From Bacteroidales bacterium (lineage in GTDB: Bacteria > Bacteroidota > Bacteroidia > Bacteroidales > VadinHA17): DNA of 45,712 nucleotides. Under the pieces are notes generated by a model, which saw only the letters and a list, made by a program, of their open reading frames with translations, ran no database searches and was not told where the DNA came from. Position 1 is the stretch's first letter; the number at the start of each line of letters is the position of its first letter. Made by a program: the position numbers and the translations under genes. The stretch lies in contig PLNF01000086.1 in NCBI GenBank assembly GCA_003141715.1, positions 28,755-74,466 on the forward strand, written 5' to 3'. Shown here in pieces: positions 9,469-18,619 of this stretch.

Positions 9469-10492
9469 CCTTAATAAACTAGTAAGGGAAAATGTTATAA
9501 AACTTACTCCCTATTCATGTGCCAGGGATGAATTCAAGGGCAAAACCGGAATTTTTCTGGATGCCAACGAGAACCCTTACGGAAACCTGAACCGTTATCC
9601 CGATCCCTATCAGAGAGAGCTGAAAACTGCAATTTCAGAAGTCAAAGGAATTGAGGAGAAGAAAATATTCCTCGGTAACGGAAGCGATGAAATTATTGAT
9701 CTTTGCTTCAGGGTTTTCTGCAACCCGGGTGTTGACAAAGCACTCACCTTCACTCCTACCTATGGAATGTACGGAGTTTCAGCTTCAGTAAATGATGTTG
9801 AAGTTGTAAAGATTCCACTGACCGATAGCTTTCAGATTGATCTTAAAAAAGCCGAACCCCGTTTCTCAGATAAAAATCTGAAACTGGTCTTTATTTGTTC
9901 CCCAAATAACCCGACAGCTAACTCAATGAATTATCCCGACGTTGAATACATTATAACTAAATTCAAAGGCGTTGTGGTCATCGATGAAGCATATATTGAT
10001 TTCAGTGAAAAACCTTCATTTATCAAACTGGTCAACAAATATCCAAATCTTATAGTCATGCAAACATTCAGTAAGGCATTAGGACTTGCATCTGTAAGAG
10101 TTGGAATGGCCTTTTCAAATCCTGCTATTATTCAGTATCTCAACAAGCTGAAACCACCATATAACATTAGTGCCATCAATCAGAAAGCTGCATTACGGAA
10201 ACTCGGTCAAATTGAGCAATATCAAAGCCAGGTTTTAAGAATTAAAAAGGAAAGAGAAAGAATTTCTGTATTACTGTCAAAAATGAGTACAGTAGAAAAG
10301 GTATATCCTTCAGATGCCAACTTTATTCTTGCAAAAGTTAAAAATGCTAATTACATTTATAATGCATTGGTTAACAGGAATATTATTATTAGAAACCGTA
10401 CCAACCTGGTTGAAAACTGCCTCCGGATAACCATAGGTAAAAAGTCAGAAAACGACCAGTTAATCAGAGCATTAAAATCCATTTCAATATGA
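9461..10492 (+). CDS. hisC: Histidinol-phosphate aminotransferase
   Basis: PLP-dependent class I/II aminotransferase converting imidazole acetol phosphate to histidinol phosphate. The start at 9461 gives 343 residues beginning [12 protein letters not shown], as in homologues. The longer frame from 9428 would add 11 residues lying wholly inside hisD and is unlikely. Motifs: DANENPYGN substrate loop, [19 protein letters not shown], and [13 protein letters not shown] containing the PLP lysine. It overlaps hisD by 8 bp and hisB by 4 bp. Confidence 0.93.
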   Translation: MVDLNKLVRENVIKLTPYSCARDEFKGKTGIFLDANENPYGNLNRYPDPYQRELKTAISEVKGIEEKKIFLGNGSDEIIDLCFRVFCNPGVDKALTFTPTYGMYGVSASVNDVEVVKIPLTDSFQIDLKKAEPRFSDKNLKLVFICSPNNPTANSMNYPDVEYIITKFKGVVVIDEAYIDFSEKPSFIKLVNKYPNLIVMQTFSKALGLASVRVGMAFSNPAIIQYLNKLKPPYNISAINQKAALRKLGQIEQYQSQVLRIKKERERISVLLSKMSTVEKVYPSDANFILAKVKNANYIYNALVNRNIIIRNRTNLVENCLRITIGKKSENDQLIRALKSISI

Positions 10493-11577
10493 AGAAAGTA
10501 CTTTTTATTGACAGGGATGGTACCATCATAGCCGAACCGGAAGATGAGCAGATTGATAGTTTTGAGAAGCTGACTTTTCTCCCCGGAGCGATAACATGTC
10601 TGTCAAAGATAGCTAAGGAGACTGATTTTGAACTTGTAATGGTGACAAATCAGGATGGTCTTGGTACAGAGTCATTTCCTGAAAATACTTTCTGGCCGGT
10701 TCAGAATAAGATTCTGGAAATACTTAAAGGTGAGAGTGTTACATTCGCTGAAATACTTATTGACAGAACGACCCCATCTCAAAAGGCTCCAACCCGTAAA
10801 CCCGGAACTGCAATGCTTGTCAATTACTTTGCTAGCGGGATAGATCTCCACTCATCATATGTTATCGGCGACAGGCTGACAGATATTGAGCTCGCAAAGA
10901 ACCTTGGATGCAATTCCATTTTAATTAGTGATAAAAGATCCCCTGAAGCCGAATTAACAACCAAAGACTGGAACGATATATATAAGTATCTGAAGCAGCT
11001 ACCACGAACTGCAAAAGTGGAACGCAAAACATCCGAGACTGATGTACTCATCGAACTTAATCTTGATGGATCAGGTAAAAGTACGATTAATACAGGAATT
11101 GGATTATTCGATCACATGCTGGAACAGATTGCCCGTCATGGAAACCTTGATCTTAAAATACAGGTAAAGGGTGATCTTCAGATTGACGAACACCATACTG
11201 TTGAAGATGTGGCAATTTCATTAGGAGAGGCTATGCTGAAGGCACTGGGAGGGAAAAAAGGGATCGAAAGGTACAGTTTCGTCCTGCCGATGGATGATTG
11301 CCTTGCACAGGTAGCTCTCGATTTTGGAGGCAGGCCATGGCTTGTCTGGGATGTAAAGTTCTCAAGAGAGAAAGTCGGAGAACTTCCGACTGAACTGTTC
11401 TTCCATTTCTTTAAGTCATTCAGCGACAATGCAAAATGTAACCTTAATATAAATGCTGAAGGTCAGAATGAACATCACAAGATCGAAGCAATCTTCAAAG
11501 CGTTCGCAAAAGCTATAAAACTGGCTGTAAAGCAGACAGATAACTTTAACTTACCCACTACTAAAGGCAGTCTATGA
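10489..11577 (+). CDS. hisB: Bifunctional histidinol-phosphatase / imidazoleglycerol-phosphate dehydratase
   Basis: A fused 362-residue protein. Residues 1-165 are a HAD-type histidinol phosphatase ([12 protein letters not shown] with Asp8/Asp10, later [14 protein letters not shown]). Residues about 170-362 are imidazoleglycerol-phosphate dehydratase with its metal histidines in [16 protein letters not shown] and [14 protein letters not shown]. It catalyses two non-consecutive histidine steps. This fusion is familiar from enterobacteria and Bacteroidota. It starts on the ATGA overlap with hisC and ends on a similar overlap with hisH. Confidence 0.95.
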   Translation: MKKVLFIDRDGTIIAEPEDEQIDSFEKLTFLPGAITCLSKIAKETDFELVMVTNQDGLGTESFPENTFWPVQNKILEILKGESVTFAEILIDRTTPSQKAPTRKPGTAMLVNYFASGIDLHSSYVIGDRLTDIELAKNLGCNSILISDKRSPEAELTTKDWNDIYKYLKQLPRTAKVERKTSETDVLIELNLDGSGKSTINTGIGLFDHMLEQIARHGNLDLKIQVKGDLQIDEHHTVEDVAISLGEAMLKALGGKKGIERYSFVLPMDDCLAQVALDFGGRPWLVWDVKFSREKVGELPTELFFHFFKSFSDNAKCNLNINAEGQNEHHKIEAIFKAFAKAIKLAVKQTDNFNLPTTKGSL

Positions 11578-12152
11578 TAGCTATATTGAAATACAGCGCC
11601 GGAAATATAAAATCTGTACAGAATGCACTTACACGCCTGGGTTATAAGAGCATTATTACAGAAAATCCATCTGAGTTGTTAAATGCAGATAAAGTCATTT
11701 TCCCTGGTGTTGGAGAAGCCAGTTCTGCAATTCATTATCTTAAAGAAAGAGGATTAGATAAGACAATTATTTCACTTAAACAACCTGTACTTGGAATTTG
11801 TCTTGGTTTACACCTGATGTGCCGCTTTTCTGAGGAAGGAGGAACAAAATGCCTCGGAATATTTGATACCGATGTAAGATTGTTCCCACCGGTTGACAAG
11901 ATCCCGCATATGGGCTGGAATAATTGTCTGACAATGAAAGGAGATCTTTTCAGAGACGTAACAGTTGATGACGATCTCTACTATGTTCACAGTTATTACG
12001 CTGAGATTTCATCATATACTGTAGCAACATGTGACTATATCATTCCCTTCAGTGCAGCAATGCAAAAGGGGAATTTTTATGCAACACAGTTTCATCCTGA
12101 GAAATCAGCAGAAACCGGCGAAAAAATATTGAAAAACTTTCTGGAACTATGA
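11574..12152 (+). CDS. hisH: Imidazole glycerol phosphate synthase, glutamine amidotransferase subunit
   Basis: Class I glutamine amidotransferase (192 residues) supplying ammonia to HisF. The nucleophile lies in [11 protein letters not shown], with the His-Glu pair in FHPEKSAE near the C-terminus; an oxyanion segment is seen at [10 protein letters not shown]. It overlaps hisB and hisA by 4 bp each. Its position just upstream of hisA-hisF is the conserved core order. Confidence 0.95.
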   Translation: MIAILKYSAGNIKSVQNALTRLGYKSIITENPSELLNADKVIFPGVGEASSAIHYLKERGLDKTIISLKQPVLGICLGLHLMCRFSEEGGTKCLGIFDTDVRLFPPVDKIPHMGWNNCLTMKGDLFRDVTVDDDLYYVHSYYAEISSYTVATCDYIIPFSAAMQKGNFYATQFHPEKSAETGEKILKNFLEL

Positions 12153-12862
12153 GAATCATTGTAGCAATTGATATTATTGGCGGGAAATGTGTCCGGCTTA
12201 GCAGAGGAGATTTCAATAAAAAGAAAGTTTATAATAAGGATCCTCTGGAGTTTGCCTTACAGATCGAAGATAATGGTATAAACTATTTACATCTGGTCGA
12301 TCTTGAAGGGGCCAGAAATAAAAAAATAGAAAATATTAAGGTCCTTGAAAAGATTGCATGGAAGACAAAATTAAAAATTGACTTCGGTGGCGGGTTAAGA
12401 TCATATGAAGATCTTATTACAGTATTTAATGCCGGTGCACGACAGGTCACCGCCGGAAGTATTGCTGTAACGGATCCCCATTTATTCATAAGCTGGCTGA
12501 CAAAACTGGGACAGGAAAAGCTGATTCTTGGGGCAGATTGTATCGACAGAAAAGTCTCGACAGGTGGCTGGCTGGAAAAATCAGACAAAGAAATAATTAG
12601 TTTTATTTCTGATTACAGGTCAAAAGGAGTGAAATATACAATATGTACTGATATTAAAAAAGATGGTATGCTTCAGGGACCGTCAACGGCACTGTACAAA
12701 GAGATACTGGGTGCAGTAAAAATCAATCTTATTGCAAGCGGAGGCATATCTTCATTAAAAGATATTGAGGATGTACGAGAAGCGGGATGCGAAGGCGTAA
12801 TTATAGGGAAAGCAGTTTATGAGGGAAAAATAACTTTAAAGGAATTAGGAAAACTATGTTAA
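12149..12862 (+). CDS. hisA: ProFAR isomerase
   Basis: A 237-residue (beta/alpha)8 barrel that isomerises ProFAR to PRFAR. The catalytic aspartates are in [13 protein letters not shown] (Asp8) and [10 protein letters not shown]; phosphate-binding segments FGGGLRS and ASGGISS are present. It belongs to the same half-barrel family as HisF and shares its N-terminal pattern. It overlaps hisH by 4 bp and hisF by 7 bp. Confidence 0.94.
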   Translation: MRIIVAIDIIGGKCVRLSRGDFNKKKVYNKDPLEFALQIEDNGINYLHLVDLEGARNKKIENIKVLEKIAWKTKLKIDFGGGLRSYEDLITVFNAGARQVTAGSIAVTDPHLFISWLTKLGQEKLILGADCIDRKVSTGGWLEKSDKEIISFISDYRSKGVKYTICTDIKKDGMLQGPSTALYKEILGAVKINLIASGGISSLKDIEDVREAGCEGVIIGKAVYEGKITLKELGKLC

Positions 12863-13611
12863 AAAAACGAATTATTCCTTGTCTCGACATTAAAGATGGA
12901 AGAACAGTCAAAGGAGTGAGTTTTATTAACCTCATAGATGCAGGAGATCCGGTTGAACTGGCAAAAGCATATGTGAAACAGGGGGCAGATGAACTTGTTT
13001 TTCTCGATATAACTGCGACAATTGAGAACAGGAAAGCTCTTGCCGGACTGGTTGAAAGAATTGCAGCTGAAATAAATATACCATTTACAGTTGGAGGTGG
13101 AATTGATACCGTTAACGATGTTTCAATTCTTATTAAAGCCGGAGCCGATAAGGTGACTGTAAATTCATCGGCAGTACGAAGGCCCAAGCTTATTTCTGAG
13201 ATTGCAGGGCAGTTTGGAAGTCAGTGTATTGTCGTGGCTATTGACACAAAACTTGTTGATGATGAATGGATTGTTGTTGTAGACGGTGGCCGGACTATCA
13301 CTGAATTAATAACAATAAACTGGGCACGCAGGGTTGAAGAACTTGGAGCCGGTGAAATCCTGCTGACTTCAATGAATAATGACGGAACAAAAGCAGGTTT
13401 TTCAATAGATATTACAGGAGAGGTGAGCAGGAGTGTAAATATCCCGGTCATCGCATCGGGTGGAGCCGGATTGATGGAACACTTCAGGGATGTTTTTTTT
13501 AATACAAGTTGCAGCGCAGCCCTTGCCGCCAGTATATTTCATTTCGGAGAAATTACGATTCCTGATCTGAAAAAGTATTTAATAAATGAGAAAATTAGTA
13601 TAAGGTATTGA
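12856..13611 (+). CDS. hisF: Imidazole glycerol phosphate synthase, cyclase subunit
   Basis: Cyclase partner of HisH; 251 residues, normal length. [18 protein letters not shown] carries the catalytic Asp11, IVVAIDTK the second Asp around 130, and VGGGIDTV and [10 protein letters not shown] the phosphate grips. It starts inside the hisA tail. A 99-bp gap with a C-rich/G-rich hairpin element separates it from hisIE, the only sizeable break in the operon. Confidence 0.95.
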   Translation: MLKKRIIPCLDIKDGRTVKGVSFINLIDAGDPVELAKAYVKQGADELVFLDITATIENRKALAGLVERIAAEINIPFTVGGGIDTVNDVSILIKAGADKVTVNSSAVRRPKLISEIAGQFGSQCIVVAIDTKLVDDEWIVVVDGGRTITELITINWARRVEELGAGEILLTSMNNDGTKAGFSIDITGEVSRSVNIPVIASGGAGLMEHFRDVFFNTSCSAALAASIFHFGEITIPDLKKYLINEKISIRY

Positions 13612-13638
13612 ATGAAAAAACGTTTCCTCTTTTTTTTT

Positions 13639-13663
13639 GCCCTCCTTTAAGGGGGATGGGGGG
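13639..13663. repeat. C-rich/G-rich intergenic element between hisF and hisIE
   Basis: A CCCTCC arm, short TTTAA turn, then GGGGG and GGGGGG purine runs, preceded by nine T residues. It can fold as a hairpin. Similar CCCT/GGGA elements occur after trpB (21515-21560) and before the GH43-like gene (30711-30740), suggesting a dispersed REP-like family. On the plus strand no T-run follows it, so it is not a standard terminator. Confidence 0.5.
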
Positions 13664-13710
13664 CGGAAAATGGGGAGACAAAGTATAATAAAATAATTAT
13701 AATCTATATT

Positions 13711-14301
13711 ATGAATATCGATTTTAGTAAGGGAAACGGGCTGGTTCCGGTTGTTATTCAGGATAATAACACACTTCAGGTACTAATGGTAGGATATATG
13801 AATGAGGAGGCTTTTAAAAAAACCAGGAAAGAAAAGAAGGTGACTTTTTTCAGCAGGAGTAAAAACAGACTCTGGACCAAGGGAGAAACTTCAGGGAACT
13901 TTTTGTATGTAGAAGAAATTTCAGCCGATTGTGATAATGATTCAATACTTATAAAAGTCAATCCAGCCGGACCTGTCTGCCATACAGGAAGTATCTCCTG
14001 CTTTGGTGATGAGAGCGCGAAGGGATTTATCTATAAATTGGAACATATTATAAACCAGTGCATTAAGAATAATACAAAGGAATCATATACCAACCAGCTA
14101 TTTAAAAAAGGCATTAATAAAGTTGCGCAGAAAGTCGGGGAAGAAACAGTTGAATTAATTATCGAATCGAAAGATAATAACATCGAACTGTTCAGAAATG
14201 AGGCAGCCGACCTCCTTTATCATCTGCTTATTTTATTAAAAGCAAAAGGCGTTAATCTGCAAAGTATTGAGGATGTTTTGAAGAAAAGACATGAAAAATA
14301 G
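13711..14301 (+). CDS. hisIE: Bifunctional phosphoribosyl-AMP cyclohydrolase / phosphoribosyl-ATP pyrophosphatase
   Basis: A 196-residue fusion catalysing histidine steps 2 and 3. Residues 1-110 are HisI, with FFSRSKNRLWTKGETSG and the metal-binding cysteines in SADCDNDSILIKV and GPVCHTGSISCF. Residues about 112-196 are the helical HisE pyrophosphohydrolase with KVGEETVELIIE and NEAADLLYHLLILL. It is the last gene of the operon and completes the pathway from PRPP to histidine. Confidence 0.95.
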   Translation: MNIDFSKGNGLVPVVIQDNNTLQVLMVGYMNEEAFKKTRKEKKVTFFSRSKNRLWTKGETSGNFLYVEEISADCDNDSILIKVNPAGPVCHTGSISCFGDESAKGFIYKLEHIINQCIKNNTKESYTNQLFKKGINKVAQKVGEETVELIIESKDNNIELFRNEAADLLYHLLILLKAKGVNLQSIEDVLKKRHEK

Positions 14302-14333
14302 TGATAATATTAAGTGTATTTTACATATTCATT

Positions 14334-14347
14334 GCCACGAATGTGGC
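14334..14347. other. Hairpin downstream of the his operon
   Basis: GCCAC-GAAT-GTGGC lies 32 nt after hisIE, extended by an outer CATATT/AATATG pair across an internal loop. No T-run follows on the plus strand, so it could be a 3'-end-stabilising stem or an imperfect terminator. Confidence 0.4.
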
Positions 14348-14405
14348 TAAATATGAAAAAACTGTCAATTTTCAACCTTAACCTGCACTTTTTCTAATTT
14401 TTTAA

Positions 14406-14434
14406 TTGTTTTTTTAAAAATTCAATTACTTTTG
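14406..14434 (+). promoter_or_regulatory. Promoter of the Phe/Tyr operon
   Basis: TTG (14406-14408), an 18-nt spacer, then TACTTTTG (14427-14434) fit the Bacteroidota -33/-7 consensus. The leader ATG begins 21 nt after the -7 box. Confidence 0.75.
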
Positions 14435-14454
14435 TAAGCCAATAACGCAACCAA

Positions 14455-14520
14455 ATGAATATTGTATACAAATATTTTATCTCCTTTTTTTACTTCTATT
14501 TTTATTTTAGAAACAGATAA
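14455..14520 (+). CDS. Phe/Tyr leader peptide
   Basis: A 21-codon frame with five Tyr and six Phe codons; its core reads YKYFISFFYFYFYF, followed by RNR and TAA. It sits between a consensus promoter and an intrinsic terminator ahead of pheA. The composition marks it as a sensor for charged tRNA-Phe and tRNA-Tyr. Its start region (14463-14472) can pair with 14528-14537, just after the stop codon. The next segment AGGGATTT (14521-14528) can pair into the terminator. This is the expected layout for ribosome-mediated attenuation. Confidence 0.85.
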   Translation: MNIVYKYFISFFYFYFYFRNR

Positions 14521-14537
14521 AGGGATTTTTGTATACA
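14463..14537 (+). promoter_or_regulatory. Candidate 1:2 stem of the Phe/Tyr attenuator
   Basis: TGTATACAAA (14463-14472) and TTTGTATACA (14528-14537) are perfect 10-base complements flanking the Phe/Tyr codons. A ribosome stalled early would break this pair and free AGGGATTT (14521-14528) to pair with GGGTCCCT (14563-14570) of the terminator's 5' arm (five Watson-Crick and three G-U pairs). Confidence 0.55.
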
Positions 14538-14557
14538 GATAATTTAAATTATATGAA

Positions 14558-14590
14558 AGCAAGGGTCCCTCGGAGGGGCCCTTGCTCTTT
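14558..14590 (+). terminator. Intrinsic terminator of the Phe/Tyr attenuator
   Basis: Stem AGCAAGGGTCCC(T) / (A)GGGGCCCTTGCT of 12-13 pairs around a tiny CGG loop, then TCTTTT. It is 18 nt upstream of the pheA ATG and 37 nt after the leader stop codon, so readthrough must be regulated. Confidence 0.88.
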
Positions 14591-14607
14591 TAATACTTTT
14601 TGAGAAA

Positions 14608-15438
14608 ATGAAGATAGCAATACAAGGAGAAACAGGATGTTTTCATGAAGTTGCCGCAAGGCAGTACTTCAATTATGATGAAATCGAAATAGTACCTTGT
14701 TCAACTTTCGATCTGGAACTCAATACTCTTAAGGATGGGGAGGCTGACTTTGCCGTAATGGCAATTGAAAATGCCAGGTCAGGCAGTATTCTCTATAATT
14801 ACACACTTATCAGGGAATCGGGGATGAAGATCCTGGGAGAACATAATCTTCGGATAAAACAAAATCTCATGGCATTACCAAATCAGAAAATAACCGACAT
14901 CAGGGAAATAAGGTCTCATCCGATTGCTCTGGCACAATGCATGACTTTTCTTAATCAGTTTCCCGGTATAACTCTTATTGAGAGTGATGATACTGCGGGA
15001 AGCGCCAAACAAATAAGTGAAACTAAGGTAAAAGGGGTGGCTGCTATCGCACCATCTCACGCTGCAGAGATATATGGTCTGGAAATACTAGCCCCCGGAA
15101 TTGAAACCTATAAACAAAATTACACTCGATTTCTTGTTGTCGGCAGTGAGGAGAAAGGTAACAAAAGAGGCAACAAAGTATCAATTTGTTTCTCTACCGG
15201 ACACAAACCGGGGTCACTGGCAAAAGTTCTTGTTAAGCTGGCAGAACTGGAAATTAACCTTTCAAAGATCCAGTCTGTCCCGAGACTCAATGGAGAATGG
15301 GAATATATGTTCTATCTCGATCTGGAGTTGAATAAAAATACAAAATCTGATATAATCAGAAGGGTTCTGGATAAATACACCAGTAACCTGGAGATACTTG
15401 GTGTTTATATTAAAGGAGACATGCTATATGATAGTTAA
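14608..15438 (+). CDS. pheA: Prephenate dehydratase
   Basis: Converts prephenate to phenylpyruvate. The 276-residue stand-alone enzyme lacks a chorismate mutase domain, which is instead fused to DAHP synthase downstream. The catalytic domain is residues 1-180: IAIQGETGCFHEVAAR at the start, AIENARSGSI, and the catalytic NYTRFLVVG near 170. The C-terminal ACT domain (about 190-270) has SVPRLNGEWEYMFYLDLE, a variant of the Phe-binding ESRP region. The stop codon lies inside the next gene. Confidence 0.94.
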   Translation: MKIAIQGETGCFHEVAARQYFNYDEIEIVPCSTFDLELNTLKDGEADFAVMAIENARSGSILYNYTLIRESGMKILGEHNLRIKQNLMALPNQKITDIREIRSHPIALAQCMTFLNQFPGITLIESDDTAGSAKQISETKVKGVAAIAPSHAAEIYGLEILAPGIETYKQNYTRFLVVGSEEKGNKRGNKVSICFSTGHKPGSLAKVLVKLAELEINLSKIQSVPRLNGEWEYMFYLDLELNKNTKSDIIRRVLDKYTSNLEILGVYIKGDMLYDS

Positions 15439-16597
15439 ACCGGCTGACCGCACAGGAAATGTGCAGGAGTATTATTTCTCTCAAAAACTTGCCCAGATTG
15501 ACAGGATGCGGAGAGAGGGGTCTGATGTGATAAACCTCGGTATCGGAAGCCCCGACCAGCCTCCTTCTGAAAATACTGTTTCAGCTCTGATTACAGAAGC
15601 CAAAAAACCAACTTCACATGGTTACCAGAGCTATACCGGTATAACAGCTCTTAGGAAAGCATTCTCAGAGTGGTATAATAAGTATTTTCATGTTAATCTG
15701 AATCCCGACAATGAGATCCTTCTTTTAATGGGAAGTAAGGAGGGAATAATGCATATAAGCATGGCTTTTGTCAATCCGGGAGATGAAGTTCTCGTCCCTG
15801 ATCCCGGGTACCCTACATATTCCTCAGTAACAGAACTTGTTGGAGGTACTGTTAGAAAATATGAACTTTCAGAAGAAAAGGGTTGGCTGCCCGATCTGAA
15901 ATCCCTCGAACAGAGTGATCTGAGCAGAGTAAAATTAATGTGGGTCAATTATCCGAATATGCCAACCGGCGTGAAAGGATCGATTGATCTGTTTGAAAAA
16001 CTGGTTACCTTTTCAAAGAAACATGGGATATTGCTTGTCAACGACAATCCTTACAGTTTCATATTAAATGACAAATATAACAGTCTCCTTGCTGTAAATG
16101 GAGCAAAAGAAACTGCCCTGGAACTTAATTCACTAAGCAAATCGCACAATATGGCTGGCTGGAGAATTGGGATGGTTGCAGGTCATAGTGATTATATTAA
16201 AACAATTCTGAAAGTAAAAAGTAACATGGATTCAGGAATGTTTCTGGCCATGCAGATGGCAGCAGTTGAGGCCCTTAATAACCAGGCATCATGGTACGAG
16301 ACAGTCAACAGTGTTTATATCAAACGAAGGAAAATTGTTGAAGAGATTATGGATTTACTTAAATGCCGGTATGATAAATCGCAGGTTGGTTTGTTTGTAT
16401 GGGGACGAATTCCTGAAGATATACCAGAATGTGAATCCTATATAGAGAATATATTAATGAAGACTAATGTATTCATTACCCCCGGATTCATTTTCGGAAA
16501 GAATGGAGAACGTTTTATCCGTATCTCTCTCTGTGCAACTGAAGAGAGACTGAATGAAGCCAAAAACAGAATTATAAGTTTACTTTCTATTCAATAA
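15428..16597 (+). CDS. PLP-dependent class I/II aminotransferase, probably aromatic/prephenate
   Basis: Fold-type I aminotransferase. The ATG at 15428 (389 residues, MIVKPADRTGNVQEYYF) is preferred because AAGGAGA sits about 10 nt upstream; the frame from 15398 would lie deep inside pheA. Motifs: GIGSPDQPPSE, PDPGYPTYSS, WVNYPNMPTG, and SLSKSHNMAGWRIG with the PLP lysine. The sequence resembles the aspartate / LL-diaminopimelate aminotransferase subgroup. Location between prephenate dehydratase and dehydrogenase suggests transamination of phenylpyruvate and 4-hydroxyphenylpyruvate (or prephenate). It overlaps pheA by 11 bp. Confidence 0.85.
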   Translation: MIVKPADRTGNVQEYYFSQKLAQIDRMRREGSDVINLGIGSPDQPPSENTVSALITEAKKPTSHGYQSYTGITALRKAFSEWYNKYFHVNLNPDNEILLLMGSKEGIMHISMAFVNPGDEVLVPDPGYPTYSSVTELVGGTVRKYELSEEKGWLPDLKSLEQSDLSRVKLMWVNYPNMPTGVKGSIDLFEKLVTFSKKHGILLVNDNPYSFILNDKYNSLLAVNGAKETALELNSLSKSHNMAGWRIGMVAGHSDYIKTILKVKSNMDSGMFLAMQMAAVEALNNQASWYETVNSVYIKRRKIVEEIMDLLKCRYDKSQVGLFVWGRIPEDIPECESYIENILMKTNVFITPGFIFGKNGERFIRISLCATEERLNEAKNRIISLLSIQ

Positions 16598-16626
16598 CCC
16601 AATAACTTAATAACAACACATAAGAA

Positions 16627-17472
16627 ATGACAATTGCTGTAATCGGAATAGGATTGATAGGAGGATCGCTGATGGTTGATCTCCGGAAACGAGGTTTTGC
16701 AGACAAAATAATAGGCGTTGATACAAATATGCATCATCAGAACATTGCCCTCCTTTGCGGCCTGGTTGATGAAAATGATACTCTGGAAAATGCCGTTGAA
16801 AAAAGCGATTTAATAATACTCTCAACACCTGTTAATACCAATTGCATAATGTTGCCAGGTATTCTCGACAGGCTGGCGGGAACTTCAAAAATTGTCACCG
16901 ATATGGGCTCAACAAAAGCCAGCATTGCGAAGGCTTCAAAAAATCATCCGGCCAGAGGCAGATATGTTGCGGTACATCCTATGGCGGGTACTGAATATTC
17001 AGGTCCTCTGGCAGCTATTGGTAAACTTTTTGACTATAAGACTGCAATTATTTGTGATAAGGAACTCAGTGATCCTGACGCTCTTACTACGGTTGAAAAA
17101 ATGCTCGATTTGCTTAACATGCATAAAGTTTACATGAACTCGAGCGACCATGATGTGCATGTCGCTTATATATCTCACATTTCACATATAACTTCCTTTT
17201 CACTGGCATTAAGTGTTCTTGAAAAGGAACAGGAAGAACAAAACATTCTCACTCTCGCTGGTGGTGGTTTTGAAAGTACTGTTCGTCTCGCTAAAAGTAA
17301 CGGAGAGACCTGGGCTCCTATCTTCCTGGAAAATGCACAATATATTCTTGAGGTAATGGATACTTATATTGAAAAAATGAATTCCTTCAGAAAAATGATT
17401 TCAGAGAAAGACCTTAAAGGGTTGAAAACCCTGATGGAAGAGGCTAATAAGATTAGGAAAATTTTAAATTAA
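16627..17472 (+). CDS. tyrA: Prephenate dehydrogenase
   Basis: Oxidatively decarboxylates prephenate (or arogenate) towards tyrosine. The 281-residue protein has an N-terminal Rossmann fold (IAVIGIGLIGGSLMVDL, residues 3-19, with GVD at the end of beta-2), VTDMGSTKASI, the catalytic-histidine segment VAVHPMAGTEYSG around 118-130, and a helical dimerisation domain with ISHITSFSLALS. There is no ACT or mutase domain. It is 15 bp before the DAHP synthase-mutase gene, which provides prephenate. Confidence 0.93.
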   Translation: MTIAVIGIGLIGGSLMVDLRKRGFADKIIGVDTNMHHQNIALLCGLVDENDTLENAVEKSDLIILSTPVNTNCIMLPGILDRLAGTSKIVTDMGSTKASIAKASKNHPARGRYVAVHPMAGTEYSGPLAAIGKLFDYKTAIICDKELSDPDALTTVEKMLDLLNMHKVYMNSSDHDVHVAYISHISHITSFSLALSVLEKEQEEQNILTLAGGGFESTVRLAKSNGETWAPIFLENAQYILEVMDTYIEKMNSFRKMISEKDLKGLKTLMEEANKIRKILN

Positions 17473-17487
17473 TTAATCTACTGGAAA

Positions 17488-18603
17488 ATGGAATTAAAAC
17501 TTAAGAATTCCCTGATTAAAGACTGGAGAGGTTATAAGGGCAGACCCTTTCTAATCTCCGGTCCATGTAGCGCTGAAACAGAGGAACAGGTAATGGAAAC
17601 TGCCACACAATTAGCTCAGATAAAAGAGGTTAGTCTGTTTCGCGCCGGTATATGGAAACCCAGAACTCGTCCAAATTCTTTTGAAGGTGTGGGTACTGAA
17701 GGGCTAAAATGGCTGAGAAGAGTGAAACAGGAAACGGGTCTGCTGGTTGGTACGGAAGTAGCGAATGAAAAACATGTCTATGAAGCTTTGAAATATGGTA
17801 TTGACATGTTGTGGATTGGCGCCAGAACATCTGTCAATCCTTTCACGGTTCAGGAGATCTCCGATGCATTGAGCGGAGTAGATGTTATGGTTCTGGTCAA
17901 AAACCCGATTAATCCGGACATTGAGCTGTGGATAGGTGCAATAGAACGCATTGCCAGGGCAGGTATTACACGGATAGGTGCAGTACATCGTGGTTTCTCC
18001 TCCTATGAAAAGACATTGTACCGCAATCAGCCTAACTGGCAGCTGCCAATTGAACTTCGAAGGCGAATCCCTGACTTACCAATAATTTGTGATCCAAGCC
18101 ACATTGGCGGAGCCCGACAATTTCTTCACGAGATTTCCCAGAAGGCAATGGACCTCAATTTCGACGGGTTAATGCTCGAATCGCATATCGACCCCTCAAA
18201 AGCTTTAAGCGATGCTGCCCAACAGCTTACTCCTAACGATCTGAAAGAACTTTTAAGCAGATTAATTCTTCGTAATCCTAGTACTACTGATCCCAAATTA
18301 CTTGATGTACTCGGTGAATTAAGGCAACAGATCGATGTATACGATGATCATCTTCTCGATCTGATGGAAAAGAGAATGAAAGTTGCAGAAACTATCGGTA
18401 GTTATAAAAAGGAAAATAATATCACTATCTTGCAAACAACCCGGTGGGATGAAATTATTAATAAAGTACTTATAAAAGGTCATGCTAAAGGCCTTAGCAC
18501 AGAACTGATTGATACAATTTTCAAAGCGATTCACCAGGAGTCTATTAATCATCAGATGAAGGTCATGAATAACGGAGTGAAAAGCGGGTCTGATGAAAAA
18601 TAA
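17488..18603 (+). CDS. Fused DAHP synthase / chorismate mutase
   Basis: Bifunctional 371-residue enzyme. Residues 1-265 are a KDO8P-synthase-like (type I-beta) DAHP synthase, condensing PEP and erythrose 4-phosphate: FLISGPCSAETEEQ, RAGIWKPRTRPNSFEG, VGTEVAN, ICDPSHIGG. Residues about 275-365 are an AroQ-type chorismate mutase: LRQQIDVYDDHLLDLMEKRM, ETIGSYKKENN, KAIHQESINHQ. The fusion couples entry into the shikimate pathway to its Phe/Tyr branch point and permits allosteric control by prephenate or chorismate in related enzymes. Confidence 0.94.
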   Translation: MELKLKNSLIKDWRGYKGRPFLISGPCSAETEEQVMETATQLAQIKEVSLFRAGIWKPRTRPNSFEGVGTEGLKWLRRVKQETGLLVGTEVANEKHVYEALKYGIDMLWIGARTSVNPFTVQEISDALSGVDVMVLVKNPINPDIELWIGAIERIARAGITRIGAVHRGFSSYEKTLYRNQPNWQLPIELRRRIPDLPIICDPSHIGGARQFLHEISQKAMDLNFDGLMLESHIDPSKALSDAAQQLTPNDLKELLSRLILRNPSTTDPKLLDVLGELRQQIDVYDDHLLDLMEKRMKVAETIGSYKKENNITILQTTRWDEIINKVLIKGHAKGLSTELIDTIFKAIHQESINHQMKVMNNGVKSGSDEK

Positions 18604-18619
18604 AAATTAAAATGAACTT

